Shown here: piece after piece, positions 7,629-16,955 of the stretch | Numbering within the stretch: position 1 is the first letter of the stretch | Layout of the letters: each line of letters starts with the position of its first letter | Assembly: GCF_000425805.1 (NCBI RefSeq) | Contig: NZ_AUED01000017.1 | Location: 144,941 to 208,940 of the forward strand | DNA from: Pseudomonas vranovensis DSM 16006 | GTDB taxonomy: Bacteria; Pseudomonadota; Gammaproteobacteria; Pseudomonadales; Pseudomonadaceae | Length of the DNA stretch: 64,000 nucleotides | Direction: 5' to 3' | Notes under the pieces: generated by a model | What the model saw: the letters and a program-made list of their open reading frames with translations, nothing else | Told to the model about the DNA's origin: nothing | Databases searched by the model: none | Made by a program: the position numbers and the translations under genes

Positions 7629-9770
7629 TCAAACCCTGAACTGATTGATCAAGCGTCGCTGTTGCTCGGCCAGCTTGGTCAATTCGGCACTGGCGGTACT
7701 CGACTCATCCGCGCCACCGGCCACTTCATTGGCCACCTGTCCGATATTGATCACATTGCGGTTGATGTCCTCGGCCACCGCGCTCTGCTCTTCTGCCGCA
7801 CTGGCGATCTGGGTGTTCATGTCGTTGATCACCGACACCGCCTGGGTGATGCTTTCCAGCGCCTGGGCAGCGCGTGCGGCCTGTTGCACGCTGTCGTCGG
7901 TCTTGCCCTGGCTGTCTTCCATCACCCGTACCACATCGCGAGTACCTTGCTGCAGTTGCTGGATCATCTGCTGGATTTCTTCGGTGGCCTGCTGGGTTTT
8001 CTGCGCCAGGTTGCGCACCTCGTCGGCCACCACCGCAAAGCCACGGCCTTGTTCACCGGCACGCGCTGCCTCGATGGCCGCGTTCAGGGCCAGCAGGTTG
8101 GTCTGCTCGGCAATGGCGCGGATGGCGGTGAGGATGGCGTTGATGTTCTCGCTGTCGCGGGCCAGGGTCTGCACCACGCTTACCGCCCGGCCAATCTCGT
8201 CGGCCAGGGCGCTGATCGAGTGGGAGGTATCACGCACAATCTGCAGGCCCTGGTGGGCGGCCTGGTCGGCGTTGCTGGCGGCCTGGGCGGCATGAGTGGC
8301 GTTACGTGCCACATCCTGGGCGGTGGCGGTCATTTCGTGTACGGCGGTGGCCACCAGGTCGATCTCGGCCATTTGCTTGTGTACGCCCTGGTTGGTGCGG
8401 ATGGCGATGTCGGCGGTGTGCTCCGAGGAGTCGCTGACCTTCTGCACCGAGGCCACCACCTGGCTGATCATCGCCTGCAGCTTGCTCAGGAAGGTATTGA
8501 AGCCTTTGGCGATCGAGCCCAGTTCATCGGCGCGGTCGCTGCTCAGGCGCCGGGTCAGGTCGCCTTCGCCCTGGGCGATGTCATCGAGCATGGCGACCAT
8601 CTGGCGCAGTGGGCGGGCGATGCCGTGGGCCAGCAGCCAGATCACCAGCAGGCCCAGGGCCGCAATACCCAGGCCCACCACGGTCATGCCGGTGAGGTCG
8701 GTGCGGCGTTGGGCACTGAGTTCATCCTGCAGTTTATTGATGTCGGCCATTACCGCACTCAGCGGCAACTCCAGCAGCAGAGTCCAGCGAGCGTCGGTGT
8801 TGCCGATCTTGAAGGGCAGGTACAGCTCGATGCGATTGGCGCCCTGATTGACCTGGTAGCGCAGGGTTTCACCGCTGAGCTGGCTCAGTGTGGCAGCGGC
8901 GCCCGCGTCGAGGGCCTCGCTGGCTTTTGCACCGAACTTGCCCGGGTCTTTGGTGAACGCCACCAGGCGGCCGTTGCCAGACACCAGTGCCAGCTCGCCG
9001 GCACCGTCATACAGTTGCTGATCCGCCGTATTGAGCAGTTCCTGGATGAAGTTCACCGACAGGTCGGCACCAGCGATGCCTTGGAACTTGCCATCGATCA
9101 TGATGGGCTCGACGAATGACGCGAGCATCACCACCTTGTTGCCGACCTCGTAAGGCGCCGGGTCGATCACGCAGGCCTTCTTCGACTCCCGTGGGCACAG
9201 GTAGTACTCACTGGCGCGCACACCCGTGGCCAGGATGGTCTGGTCGTTGACGTCGGCCAGCTTGTCCAGGCCCAGGCTGCCGTCATCATTGCGGAACCAC
9301 CAGGGCAGGAAGCGGCCGGTGACGCTGTCGATGCCGGTGATGGAGGTGCCGACGAAACGGTTGTCGTCGTTGTCCAGGGCGCCGGCTTCCCAGCCCAGAT
9401 AGGTGCCCAGGATCAGCGGATTGGTCACGACGGTCTGCTTGAGCAGCGCGATCAGTTGCGGGCGTTCGATGACCAGTTGGGGATTGCCGCTGGCATCCTT
9501 CATGCCCAGCATGGCGTTAGTGGTGGCCAGGCCGCGAGCGATCAGCAGAGGCGCTTCCAGGCCGCGCTGGATTTCACTCACCTGGGTGCGGGCCAGGGCG
9601 GTCAGGCGCTGCTCGATCACCGCCTCGAACTGCTGCTGGGTGCGGGTTTGCACCAGCTCTTGGGTACGCTGGCCGGAATACACGGCGTAGAGCACCAGGG
9701 CGGCGACAATGCTCAAGACAATGGCACCGGCGAGGGCGGCGACGGAAAACTGGATCGACCTGAACTTCAT
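7629..9770 (-). CDS. Methyl-accepting chemotaxis protein with large periplasmic sensor
   Basis: This 713-residue receptor has an N-terminal membrane segment (residues ~8-32), a long periplasmic domain of about 330 residues consistent with a dCACHE amine/amino-acid sensor, a second membrane segment near residue 375, a HAMP domain ([20 protein letters not shown]) and a cytoplasmic signalling hairpin with [20 protein letters not shown]. Start 9770 has GGAG 6 bases upstream; the longer frame to 9788 does not. Synteny with mqo and the PA4642-like gene suggests the counterpart of P. aeruginosa PA4633. The ligand cannot be read from sequence; periplasmic [16 protein letters not shown] suggests a disulfide. 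Confidence 0.9.
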   Translation of the reverse strand: MKFRSIQFSVAALAGAIVLSIVAALVLYAVYSGQRTQELVQTRTQQQFEAVIEQRLTALARTQVSEIQRGLEAPLLIARGLATTNAMLGMKDASGNPQLVIERPQLIALLKQTVVTNPLILGTYLGWEAGALDNDDNRFVGTSITGIDSVTGRFLPWWFRNDDGSLGLDKLADVNDQTILATGVRASEYYLCPRESKKACVIDPAPYEVGNKVVMLASFVEPIMIDGKFQGIAGADLSVNFIQELLNTADQQLYDGAGELALVSGNGRLVAFTKDPGKFGAKASEALDAGAAATLSQLSGETLRYQVNQGANRIELYLPFKIGNTDARWTLLLELPLSAVMADINKLQDELSAQRRTDLTGMTVVGLGIAALGLLVIWLLAHGIARPLRQMVAMLDDIAQGEGDLTRRLSSDRADELGSIAKGFNTFLSKLQAMISQVVASVQKVSDSSEHTADIAIRTNQGVHKQMAEIDLVATAVHEMTATAQDVARNATHAAQAASNADQAAHQGLQIVRDTSHSISALADEIGRAVSVVQTLARDSENINAILTAIRAIAEQTNLLALNAAIEAARAGEQGRGFAVVADEVRNLAQKTQQATEEIQQMIQQLQQGTRDVVRVMEDSQGKTDDSVQQAARAAQALESITQAVSVINDMNTQIASAAEEQSAVAEDINRNVINIGQVANEVAGGADESSTASAELTKLAEQQRRLINQFRV

Positions 9771-9924
9771 GAAAGGCTCCACGCGCAAGAAAATTCGTCT
9801 GCCTTGCGTTATCGGCCCGTGCAGGTCAAAGCATGAGTGCCGTCTGGAGAATTCTTCGTCGGGGGTGTAGCGGGCTCAATCGAGTCGGCCTAGGATACGC
9901 GGCATGTTCGAATGGAGTGTTTTC

Positions 9925-10740
9925 ATGCGTAAGTCTTTTGTCATTGGCGCCCTGAGTGCCAGCGTACTGCTTGCTGGATGCCAGGCAGTGAACACCACCA
10001 GCGGCGGCGCCGTGGGTGTCGAGCGTAAGCAATACATGTTCAGCATGCTGTCGACCGACGAGGTCAATCAGATGTATGCACAGTCTTACCAGCAGACCTT
10101 GAGCGAGGCCTCCAACCAGGGCGCCGTCGACAAGACCAGCGCCACGGCCAAGCGTGTGCAGGTGATCGCCGACCGCCTGATTGCCCAGGCGCCCAAGTTC
10201 CGCCCGGATGCGGCGCAATGGAACTGGGAGGTCAATCTGATCAAGAGCGACGAGCTCAACGCCAACTGCGGGCCGGGCGGCAAGATCTTTTTCTACACCG
10301 GCCTGATCGACAAGCTCAAGCTGACCGATGACGAGATCGCCGCGGTCATGGGCCATGAAATCGCCCACGCCTTGCGTGAACATGGCCGTGAAGCCATGTC
10401 CAAGGCCTACGGCATCCAGATGGCGCGCTCCGGCGCCGGGGCCTTGCTGGGCCTGGGCCAGGACAGCCTGGCGCTTGCCGACACCGTGGTGCAGTACAGC
10501 ATGACCCTGCCCAACAGTCGCGCCAACGAGAACGAAGCCGACCTGATCGGCCTGGAACTGGCGGCCCGTGCTGGCTACAACCCGAATGCTGCCATCACCC
10601 TGTGGGACAAGATGGCCGCCGCTTCCGGTGGCTCGCAGCCTGAGTTCATGAGCACTCACCCGGCCTCTGACAGCCGCCAGACTTCGCTGCGGGCGGCGAT
10701 TCCTAAAGTGATGCCGTTGTATGAGCAGGCAAAGAAGTAA
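9925..10740 (+). CDS. M48-family zinc metallopeptidase lipoprotein
   Basis: The N terminus has a lipoprotein signal ending LLAGC (Cys19). The catalytic motif HEIAH (His144, Glu145, His148) is followed by the third-ligand helix NENEADLIGL, giving a complete gluzincin site of the LoiP/YcaL type (Oma1-like). It should act in the periplasm on misfolded or outer-membrane proteins. GGAG at 9914-9917 supports the start at 9925. The length, 271 aa, is normal for the family. It is monocistronic and followed by a long REP-like hairpin. Confidence 0.9.
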   Translation: MRKSFVIGALSASVLLAGCQAVNTTSGGAVGVERKQYMFSMLSTDEVNQMYAQSYQQTLSEASNQGAVDKTSATAKRVQVIADRLIAQAPKFRPDAAQWNWEVNLIKSDELNANCGPGGKIFFYTGLIDKLKLTDDEIAAVMGHEIAHALREHGREAMSKAYGIQMARSGAGALLGLGQDSLALADTVVQYSMTLPNSRANENEADLIGLELAARAGYNPNAAITLWDKMAAASGGSQPEFMSTHPASDSRQTSLRAAIPKVMPLYEQAKK

Positions 10741-10747
10741 CTGAAAG

Positions 10748-10803
10748 CATCGCGGGGCAACCCCGCTCCCAAAAAACAGTGGGAGCGGGGTTGTCCCGCG
10801 ATC
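10748..10803. repeat. Long REP-like hairpin, possible bidirectional terminator
   Basis: ATCGCGGGGCAACCCCGCTCCC pairs with a downstream near-perfect complement across a short A-rich loop, a stem of more than 20 bp. It separates two convergent genes and could terminate both. Confidence 0.8.
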
Positions 10804-10805
10804 AA

Positions 10806-11393
10806 TTACCCAAACCAGCCACTGACCTGCATCGCCGAATACACCGCCACGCCCGCCAGTACGAAGAAGGCGGCCGACGCCAGGCGACGGATCAGGGTCA
10901 GCGGCAGTTTCTCGGCGGCGAAGTTGCCCGCCAATACCACCGGTACGTTGGCAATCAGCATGCCCAGGGTGGTTCCGATAATGACCATGATCAGGTGCGG
11001 ATACTGGGCTGCCAGCATGACCGTGGCTACCTGGGTCTTGTCACCGATTTCAGCGATGAAGAACGCAATCAGGGTTGTCAGGAACGGACCGAAGCGACGG
11101 GCCGTGCTGGCTTCGTCATCGTCCATTTTGTCGGGAATCAATGTCCACAGCGCAGTGGCAGCAAAGCTGGCAGCAAGGATCCAGTGCAGGGTGGCGGCGG
11201 AGAAGAAGGTGCTGACCCAGGCGCCAACGGCACCCGCTGCGGCATGGTTGGCCAGGGTGGCGGCGATGATACCGGCGATGATCGGCCAGGGCTTGCGAAA
11301 GCGGGCGGCGAGGATGAGCGCGAGCAGTTGGGTCTTGTCGCCAATTTCGGCGAGGGCCACGATCGCGGTCGGTACGAGCAATGATTCCAGCAT
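10806..11393 (-). CDS. TMEM165/GDT1-family manganese exporter
   Basis: The 195-residue membrane protein has two copies of the family signature EIGDKTQ (residues ~16-22 and ~115-121), each at the head of a three-helix half, as in UPF0016/GDT1 proteins that export Mn2+ or Ca2+. It probably protects against manganese excess (MneA type). The start is the first ATG after a ~210-base leader that matches a yybP-ykoY manganese riboswitch, which supports both the substrate and the regulation. Confidence 0.9.
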   Translation of the reverse strand: MLESLLVPTAIVALAEIGDKTQLLALILAARFRKPWPIIAGIIAATLANHAAAGAVGAWVSTFFSAATLHWILAASFAATALWTLIPDKMDDDEASTARRFGPFLTTLIAFFIAEIGDKTQVATVMLAAQYPHLIMVIIGTTLGMLIANVPVVLAGNFAAEKLPLTLIRRLASAAFFVLAGVAVYSAMQVSGWFG

Positions 11394-11465
11394 CAGGATT
11401 CCTACGGGGGCGGGTCGACACGGCTATGACACGTACAGCCTTCCCGCCCCGGGTAAGGTGTGCGT

Positions 11466-11597
11466 GTCATAGGTCTTGTCAAACCCTGGGTCCGTCTGTG
11501 CGGACCGTGGGTCGTACGCGCCATGGTCTGTGGACCAAGTATGTTGACGCGTACCGGGCGAGCAGGGCGCTCGCGGGAGACTACTCCCCTAGGACGG
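11466..11597 (-). promoter_or_regulatory. yybP-ykoY manganese riboswitch aptamer
   Basis: Read on the minus strand, the leader contains CCTAGGGGAGTAG near its 5' end, GTCAACATACTTGGTCC in the middle and GACAAGACCTATGAC at the 3' end. These are the conserved blocks of the yybP-ykoY class in the right order. Downstream, CTATGACACG and CGTGTCATAG (plus strand 11422-11431 and 11462-11471) can form an alternative hairpin that overlaps the aptamer end, a plausible expression platform before the exporter's start codon. Mn2+ sensing by this class is established; the folding here is inferred. Confidence 0.85.
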
Positions 11598-11640
11598 AGC
11601 GGATTCTGCCTAGGCAAATCCGTTTCGGCAAGCGCTGTTT

Positions 11641-12639
11641 TTATCCCCGTGTTGCCTGGTAGATCTTGAAGCCTTGCCCTTCGGCACGTACCTGGCAGTT
11701 GCCAAGCGCGCCTTCGATCAGCGGCTGGTAGCGCAGGAAGCTATTGGCAACAAGGCGAAGTTCGCCACCTTTTTGCAGATGATCGGCTGATTTTTTCAGC
11801 AGGGTTTCCGATGCCTGGTAATTGGTATGAACACCGGTATGGAACGGTGGATTGCTCAGGATCACATCCAGGCCACGGGGGGCTGCGTCGATGCCATCAC
11901 CGCAGATCACCTCGGCGTCCAGGCCATTGGCCGCCAGGGTCAGGCGACTGCTGGCCACGGCAAAGGCGTCGACATCCAGCATCGTCACCTGGCTTTGCGG
12001 GTAGCGGCGCTTGAGGGTAGCGCCGAGCACACCTGCGCCACAGCCGAAATCGAGCACCTTGCCGACCGGCAGGTGGTCCAGGTGCTCCAGCAGCAGCGCG
12101 GTGCCCCGGTCCAGGCGGCCGTGGCTGAACACACCCGGCAGGGTGACGATCTGCAATGCACCATCGACCAGCGGCAACTGGAAGTACTCAGCCAGGCTTT
12201 CCAGTGGCCTGGCCTCAGGGGCGTGTTCGACCGTGACCTGCCACAGTTGGCAATGACGGGCGCTGTCGAGCTTGCGCGGCTTGCCGAAGGCGTGCAGTTG
12301 CTTGGCTGCGCCTTCGATCCCCCCGCGTTTTTCGCCGACCAGGTACAGTTCGCGCCCGGCCAGGCGCGAGGCGAGGGCATTGAGCAGGTAGTTGGCCAGG
12401 TCGCGGGACTTGGGCAGAAACAGCACGGCGGCGTCGAAGCCATGGGCCGGTGCTTCTACGCCAAAGTGGCTACGACCGCCGAAGCGGGCATCGAGCGCAG
12501 CCTGATCCCCGGCATGCCAGCACCAGCCACCGGCGGCCGGCAGCTTGCCGAGCAGATCGTCGGCGGGCAGGCCAGCCAGCAGCAGCGAGCCCTGGAAAAG
12601 TTCGGCCTGACGAAGCAACACTTCACTGCGCGGGTCCAT
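11641..12639 (-). CDS. rsmC: 16S rRNA (guanine1207-N2)-methyltransferase RsmC
   Basis: RsmC methylates G1207 of 16S rRNA with S-adenosylmethionine. The 332-residue protein shows the duplicated methyltransferase layout of the family: a degenerate N-terminal half and a C-terminal catalytic half with [12 protein letters not shown] (SAM-binding motif I) and SNPPFHTG (catalytic NPPF motif). The ending [17 protein letters not shown] is typical. It is monocistronic, with its 5' end close to the convergent hydroxyacid dehydrogenase gene. The RsmC call is firm; RlmG is a related alternative but is longer. Confidence 0.9.
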   Translation of the reverse strand: MDPRSEVLLRQAELFQGSLLLAGLPADDLLGKLPAAGGWCWHAGDQAALDARFGGRSHFGVEAPAHGFDAAVLFLPKSRDLANYLLNALASRLAGRELYLVGEKRGGIEGAAKQLHAFGKPRKLDSARHCQLWQVTVEHAPEARPLESLAEYFQLPLVDGALQIVTLPGVFSHGRLDRGTALLLEHLDHLPVGKVLDFGCGAGVLGATLKRRYPQSQVTMLDVDAFAVASSRLTLAANGLDAEVICGDGIDAAPRGLDVILSNPPFHTGVHTNYQASETLLKKSADHLQKGGELRLVANSFLRYQPLIEGALGNCQVRAEGQGFKIYQATRG

Positions 12640-12689
12640 GGACGGCGGCTCCTGAAAAAGTGGCGCAGTTTACCAGAGCTGGCGCTGGC

Positions 12690-13655
12690 TTAGCCGACCT
12701 GTCGGCGCGGGTTGCCGGCAAAAAAGGCCTCGGCGTTCTCGCTCAGTTGCTCGACGATGCGCTGGCGCGACTCCACCGCGCCCCAGGCGCTGTGCGGCGT
12801 GACGATCAGGCGGGGGATGTCATGCGCCAACAGCGGGTTGCCATCGACCGGTGGCTCGACCGTCAGCACATCGGTGGCCGCGCCGCCGAGGTGCCCGGCG
12901 CGCAACGTGTCGGCCAGTGCCTGTTCGTCGATCAGGCCGCCGCGCGCCGTGTTGATGACAAAGGCGCCCGGCTTGAGCAACGCCAGTTCGCGGGCGCCGA
13001 TGAGGTTGCGGGTGTGTTCATTGAGAGGGCAGTGCAGGGTCAGGGCATCGATTTGTGGCAGCAGCTCATCCAGCGCCAGGCGGTCTTCCCGTGGCGGGCG
13101 CCCTGGCAGTTGGCCGAGCAGCACACGCATGCCGAAGGCCTCGGCCAGGCGCGCTACTGCGCCACCCAGTTCGCCATGACCGAGCAGGCCGAGGGTCTTG
13201 CCTTCCAGTTCGACGATAGGGAAGTCCAGCAGGCAGAACTGCTTGGCCTGGCCCCATTGACCTGCCGCCACGGCTTTTTGATAGTCCGGCAGGCGCGTGG
13301 CCAGGGCCAGCAGCAGGGCCAGGGTGTGCTGGGCGACCGACGGGGTGCCATAGCCCTGACAATTGCTGACCATGACGCCCTGGGCGCGGGCGGCCTGCAG
13401 GTCGACATTGTTGGTACCGGTGGCGGCTACCAGAATCAGCTTGAGATCAGGGCAGGCGGCCAGGGTGGCGGCATTGATCATCACCTTGTTGCTGATGGCC
13501 ACGGTTGCACCTTGCAAGCGCTCGGCAACGTGATCGGGCGGGGTGGCCGGGAACAGCTGCAGCTCGTCGAAGCAACTGCGCAGGCGCGCCAGGCTCAGGT
13601 CGCCAAGGTCCAGGGAAAGGTGGTCGAGGAATACGGCGCGGCGAGGGGCGGACAT
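12690..13655 (-). CDS. D-2-hydroxyacid dehydrogenase (glycerate/hydroxypyruvate type)
   Basis: This NAD(P)-dependent enzyme of 321 residues reduces a 2-keto acid to the D-hydroxy acid. It has the nucleotide loop GLLGHGELGGAVA, the Arg motif INTARGGLIDEQAL, the Glu in VLTVEPP and the catalytic His in VTPHSAWG, in the family order. Start 13655 is placed 7 bases after GGAG; a frame starting at 13667 reads through that site. The closest named relatives are HprA-type glycerate dehydrogenases, so glyoxylate or hydroxypyruvate are likely substrates. It stands alone. Confidence 0.85.
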   Translation of the reverse strand: MSAPRRAVFLDHLSLDLGDLSLARLRSCFDELQLFPATPPDHVAERLQGATVAISNKVMINAATLAACPDLKLILVAATGTNNVDLQAARAQGVMVSNCQGYGTPSVAQHTLALLLALATRLPDYQKAVAAGQWGQAKQFCLLDFPIVELEGKTLGLLGHGELGGAVARLAEAFGMRVLLGQLPGRPPREDRLALDELLPQIDALTLHCPLNEHTRNLIGARELALLKPGAFVINTARGGLIDEQALADTLRAGHLGGAATDVLTVEPPVDGNPLLAHDIPRLIVTPHSAWGAVESRQRIVEQLSENAEAFFAGNPRRQVG

Positions 13656-14186
13656 GGGCGGCTCCAATGATTGACGAGGGGCTCAGGTGGGATAGGTGAT
13701 GCAGTCGTAGCGGGTCTGTTCGAGGCGGATGATCGGGCCGAACGTTAACGTCTTTTGCGGCCTGATTCCACAGAAGCCCAGGGCGGTACGGCGCATTTGT
13801 TGCAGCCCCGGCATCCGGTGCGGGCATTGGTGGCATAGGCAGTGCTCAAGGCGGCGCAAAAGCTTTGGCGTGAAGGATGGCCGAGAATGACCCGTACACG
13901 TTTGCTCATCGAAGGTGGGAGCATCCTGAAAAGCGATGAGGCCAGGGGTTGCCCCCGAGGGGAGAGTCAAGCGACCTGAGTGGCGAGCGCTGCGCCGTCG
14001 ATCGCAGCCTCGTTCCTCGGCAGCGGCTACAGGTGGCAAGGCAAACCGGGGTAGCCGCTGGCGACAGCCTTCGATCGACCGCGTAGCGGTCGTGGTTCAA
14101 GACCGTTGCTCCTGCACAGGTTGTTACTTTGTGTGTCCAAGGCGTAATGTACTTTTCTTTTTCATCCCTCAGCGCAAGGAGCCCCC
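13656..14186. other. 530-bp gap with REP pair and no clear gene
   Basis: The left half (13683-13920) has a minus-strand open frame without a ribosome site or recognisable domain, perhaps a decayed gene. The right half carries a facing pair of REP sequences. The last ~80 bases before 14187 hold the LysE-gene promoter region. Confidence 0.5.
13987..14095. repeat. Inverted pair of REP sequences
   Basis: One copy (13987-14030) ends GGCAGCGGCTAC and the facing copy (14051-14095) begins GTAGCCGCTGGCGACAGCC and ends GACCGCGTAGCGGTCGTGG. The same element recurs at 48451-48553, 52428-52525 and 60156-60200. Confidence 0.85.
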
Positions 14187-14816
14187 ATGTATTGGGCTGA
14201 ATTTCTCACTGTTGCCTTGATTCACCTGCTGGCCGTGGCCAGCCCCGGTCCCGATTTTGCCGTGGTGGTACGCGAGAGCGTGACCCACGGCCGTCGCGCC
14301 GGCACCTGGACGGCCTTTGGCGTGGGCATGGCGATTTTCCTGCATGTGGGTTACTCGCTGCTGGGTATCGGCCTGATCGTGTCGCAGTCGATCGTGCTGT
14401 TCAACGCACTCAAGTGGCTGGCTGCCGCCTACCTGCTGTACATCGGCTTCAAGGCGCTGCGTGCGGGCCCAGCCGCACCGGGCAGCGAGGCGATCCAGGC
14501 CTCGACCGTCGAACGCACACCGCGCGCCGCCTTTGTCGCCGGCTTCATGACCAACGGCCTGAACCCCAAGGCCACGCTGTTCTTCCTGTCGCTGTTCACC
14601 GTGGTGATCAATCCGCACACCCCGCTGGCCATTCAGGCCGGTTACGGCGTGTACCTGGCTGCAGCCACCGGCCTGTGGTTCTGCCTGGTGGCCATGCTGT
14701 TCAGCCAGCAGCGCGTGCGTGCCGGCTTTGCCCGCATGGGGCACTGGTTCGACCGCACCATGGGCGCGGTGCTGATTGCCCTGGGTGTGAAAATCGCCTT
14801 GACCGAGATGCACTGA
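14187..14816 (+). CDS. LysE/RhtB-family amino-acid exporter
   Basis: This 209-residue inner-membrane protein has about six hydrophobic helices and the family signature SPGPDFAVVVRES near the N terminus, followed by GFMTNGLNPKATLFFLSLF. Members export amino acids such as lysine, homoserine, threonine or leucine; the substrate cannot be told from sequence. AAGGAG lies ~7 bases before the start. It precedes the acyl-CoA ligase but is separated from it by a strong hairpin, so it is likely independent. Confidence 0.88.
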   Translation: MYWAEFLTVALIHLLAVASPGPDFAVVVRESVTHGRRAGTWTAFGVGMAIFLHVGYSLLGIGLIVSQSIVLFNALKWLAAAYLLYIGFKALRAGPAAPGSEAIQASTVERTPRAAFVAGFMTNGLNPKATLFFLSLFTVVINPHTPLAIQAGYGVYLAAATGLWFCLVAMLFSQQRVRAGFARMGHWFDRTMGAVLIALGVKIALTEMH

Positions 14817-14839
14817 TAGCGATTTGCCGCTAACCCTTT

Positions 14840-14875
14840 GCCGGTCAAATCATTCCTTTGGCTGATTTGGCCGGC
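14840..14875. terminator. 13-bp hairpin downstream of LysE gene
   Basis: GCCGGTCAAATCA (14840-14852) pairs with TGATTTGGCCGGC (14863-14875) with a single wobble. There is no T-run, so termination is weaker than usual; it could also be an operator for the ligase gene. Confidence 0.45.
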
Positions 14876-14938
14876 GTTGCGGCGTTCTAGAGTGGGTTAT
14901 GTCTTGCCCCGCTTGTGCACTCTAGAAAAGGGACTCTT

Positions 14939-16621
14939 ATGTTGCAGACTCGTGTCATTCCTCCCGCCGAGGGCGCCTATCAGTATCCGCTGCTGATCAA
15001 GCGTTTGTTGCTGTCCGGCAGCCGCTACGAGAAAACCCGCGAAATCGTCTACCGCGACCGGTTGCGCTACAACTACCTGACCCTCAACGAGCGCATCGCC
15101 CGTCTGGCCAACGTACTCACCGAGGCCGGGGTCAAGGGCGGTGACACCGTGGCGGTGATGGACTGGGACAGCCATCGTTACCTGGAGTGCATGTTTGCCA
15201 TCCCGATGATTGGCGCGGTGGTTCACACCATCAACGTGCGCCTGTCACCCGAGCAGATCCTCTACACCATGAATCACGCCGACGACCGCTTCGTGCTGGT
15301 CAACAGCGACTTCGTCGGCCTCTACCAGGCGATTGCCGGGCAGCTGACCACGGTGGAGAAAACCCTTCTGCTGACCGATGGCGATGCCAAGACTGCCGAC
15401 CTGCCGAACCTGGTGGGGGAGTACGAGCAGTTGCTGGCAGCGGCTAGCCCGGTCTACGACTTCCCGGATTTCGACGAGAACTCGGTGGCCACCACCTTCT
15501 ACACCACCGGCACCACCGGTAACCCCAAGGGGGTGTACTTCACTCACCGCCAACTGGTGCTGCACACCCTGGCCGCCGCCGCTGTCACCGGCAGTATCGA
15601 CAGCGTGCGCCTGCTGGGCAGCGATGATGTGTACATGCCCATCACCCCGATGTTCCATGTTCACGCCTGGGGCATTCCCTATGTGGCGACCATGCTCGGG
15701 ATCAAGCAGGTGTATCCGGGGCGCTACGAGCCGGAAATGATGTGCGAGCTGTGGCGCAACGAGAAGGTCACCTTTTCCCACTGCGTGCCGACCATCCTGC
15801 AGATGCTGCTCAATGCCAAGGGTGCGCAGGGCCAGGATTTCGGCGGCTGGAAGATCATCATTGGCGGCAGTTCGCTCAACCGCGCCCTGTATGAGGCCGC
15901 CAAGGCCCGAGGCATCCAGCTGACCGCGGCCTACGGCATGTCGGAGACGTGCCCCTTGGTGTCTGCCGCCCACCTCAACGACGAACTGTTGGCGGGCAGC
16001 GAAGACGAATGCATTACCTACCGGATCAAGGCCGGGGTACCGGTACCGATGGTGGAGGCGGCGATTGTCGATGGCGAAGGCAACTTCCTCCCGGCCGATG
16101 GTGAAACCCAGGGCGAGCTGGTGCTGCGTGCGCCCTGGCTGACCATGGGCTACTTCCGCGAAGCGGAAAAAGGTCGCGAACTGTGGGAAGGCGGCTGGTT
16201 GCACACAGGCGATGTGGCCACCCTCGACAGCATGGGTGTGATCGATATCCGCGACCGCATCAAGGATGTGATCAAGACCGGTGGCGAGTGGATCTCGTCC
16301 CTTGAGCTTGAAGACCTGATCAGCCGACACCCCGCCATTCGCGAAGTGGCCGTGGTCGGCGTGGCCGATCCGCAGTGGGGCGAACGCCCGTTTGCCCTGT
16401 TGGTGGTACACGAAGGCCAGAGCGTCGACGCCAAGCTGCTCAAGGAACACCTCAAGCCGTTCGTGGAGCTGGGACATATCAACAAGTGGGCGATTCCCAG
16501 CCAGATTGCCCTTGTTACCGAAATTCCCAAGACCAGTGTCGGCAAGCTCGACAAGAAGCGTATCCGCCTGGACATCACCCAGTGGCAGGCAAGTAACAGT
16601 ACATTTCTGTCCACCCTCTGA
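14939..16621 (+). CDS. Medium-chain fatty acid--CoA ligase (AlkK/PP_0763-like)
   Basis: This 560-residue AMP-forming ligase activates fatty acids to acyl-CoA for beta-oxidation. It has the ATP loop YTTGTTGNPKGV, the adenylate motif AAYGMSETCPL, the hinge HTGDVA and RIKDVIKTGGEW, and the catalytic lysine in KTSVGKLDKK. The N terminus MLQTRVIPPAEGAYQYPL and overall sequence resemble the P. putida medium-chain ligase known as PP_0763. The start at 14939 has AAGGGA upstream; 14915 is an alternative without one. Its neighbours DUF1302, DUF1329 and a MalT-like regulator match that organism's gene order. Confidence 0.92.
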   Translation: MLQTRVIPPAEGAYQYPLLIKRLLLSGSRYEKTREIVYRDRLRYNYLTLNERIARLANVLTEAGVKGGDTVAVMDWDSHRYLECMFAIPMIGAVVHTINVRLSPEQILYTMNHADDRFVLVNSDFVGLYQAIAGQLTTVEKTLLLTDGDAKTADLPNLVGEYEQLLAAASPVYDFPDFDENSVATTFYTTGTTGNPKGVYFTHRQLVLHTLAAAAVTGSIDSVRLLGSDDVYMPITPMFHVHAWGIPYVATMLGIKQVYPGRYEPEMMCELWRNEKVTFSHCVPTILQMLLNAKGAQGQDFGGWKIIIGGSSLNRALYEAAKARGIQLTAAYGMSETCPLVSAAHLNDELLAGSEDECITYRIKAGVPVPMVEAAIVDGEGNFLPADGETQGELVLRAPWLTMGYFREAEKGRELWEGGWLHTGDVATLDSMGVIDIRDRIKDVIKTGGEWISSLELEDLISRHPAIREVAVVGVADPQWGERPFALLVVHEGQSVDAKLLKEHLKPFVELGHINKWAIPSQIALVTEIPKTSVGKLDKKRIRLDITQWQASNSTFLSTL

Positions 16622-16627
16622 ATGCAA

Positions 16628-16657
16628 GCGGGTCACGCCCGATAGGGCGTGACCCGC
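16628..16657. terminator. 13-bp GC-rich hairpin after acyl-CoA ligase
   Basis: GCGGGTCACGCCC-GATA-GGGCGTGACCCGC is a perfect 13-bp stem with a four-base loop, starting 6 bases after the ligase stop. No T-run follows, but the stem is strong. Confidence 0.7.
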
Positions 16658-16955
16658 AGGCTAGACACATGACGGCCTTGTCAAACGAGATTTTTCAGCC
16701 ATCCTTCCCGAGGTTGTGCCGCGGTGGGGCATAGCGACCGCATCGAAGGGGCAAGCATGCAAATCACACTTTAGAGGGATCAAGCGCCAGTACCTGCTGG
16801 CTATAGTCGGGTCAGGGGATTTTCAGGAACGGGGGGTGCACATGCATGTGCCAAAGCCACTCGCGCGGCCATTCGGTGAGCTCACACCAGGTCGAACGGG
16901 TCGTTTCTGCAAAGGACTCACTGCCATAAAAATAAAAGTACATGGAGTAGCGTCG
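16658..16955. promoter_or_regulatory. Leader/promoter region of the DUF1302 gene
   Basis: About 300 bases without a gene lie between the ligase hairpin and the DUF1302 start. I see no clear sigma-70 or -24/-12 sigma-54 promoter. A MalT-like regulator encoded downstream may act here; that is inference from position only. Confidence 0.35.

Noticed and set aside
7566..9119. 517-residue open frame on the plus strand
   Set aside because: Antisense of the chemoreceptor gene, with a low-complexity His/Gly-rich product.
13683..14039. 118-residue minus-strand frame in a gap
   Set aside because: No ribosome site, no domain, and its N-terminal part lies in REP sequence.
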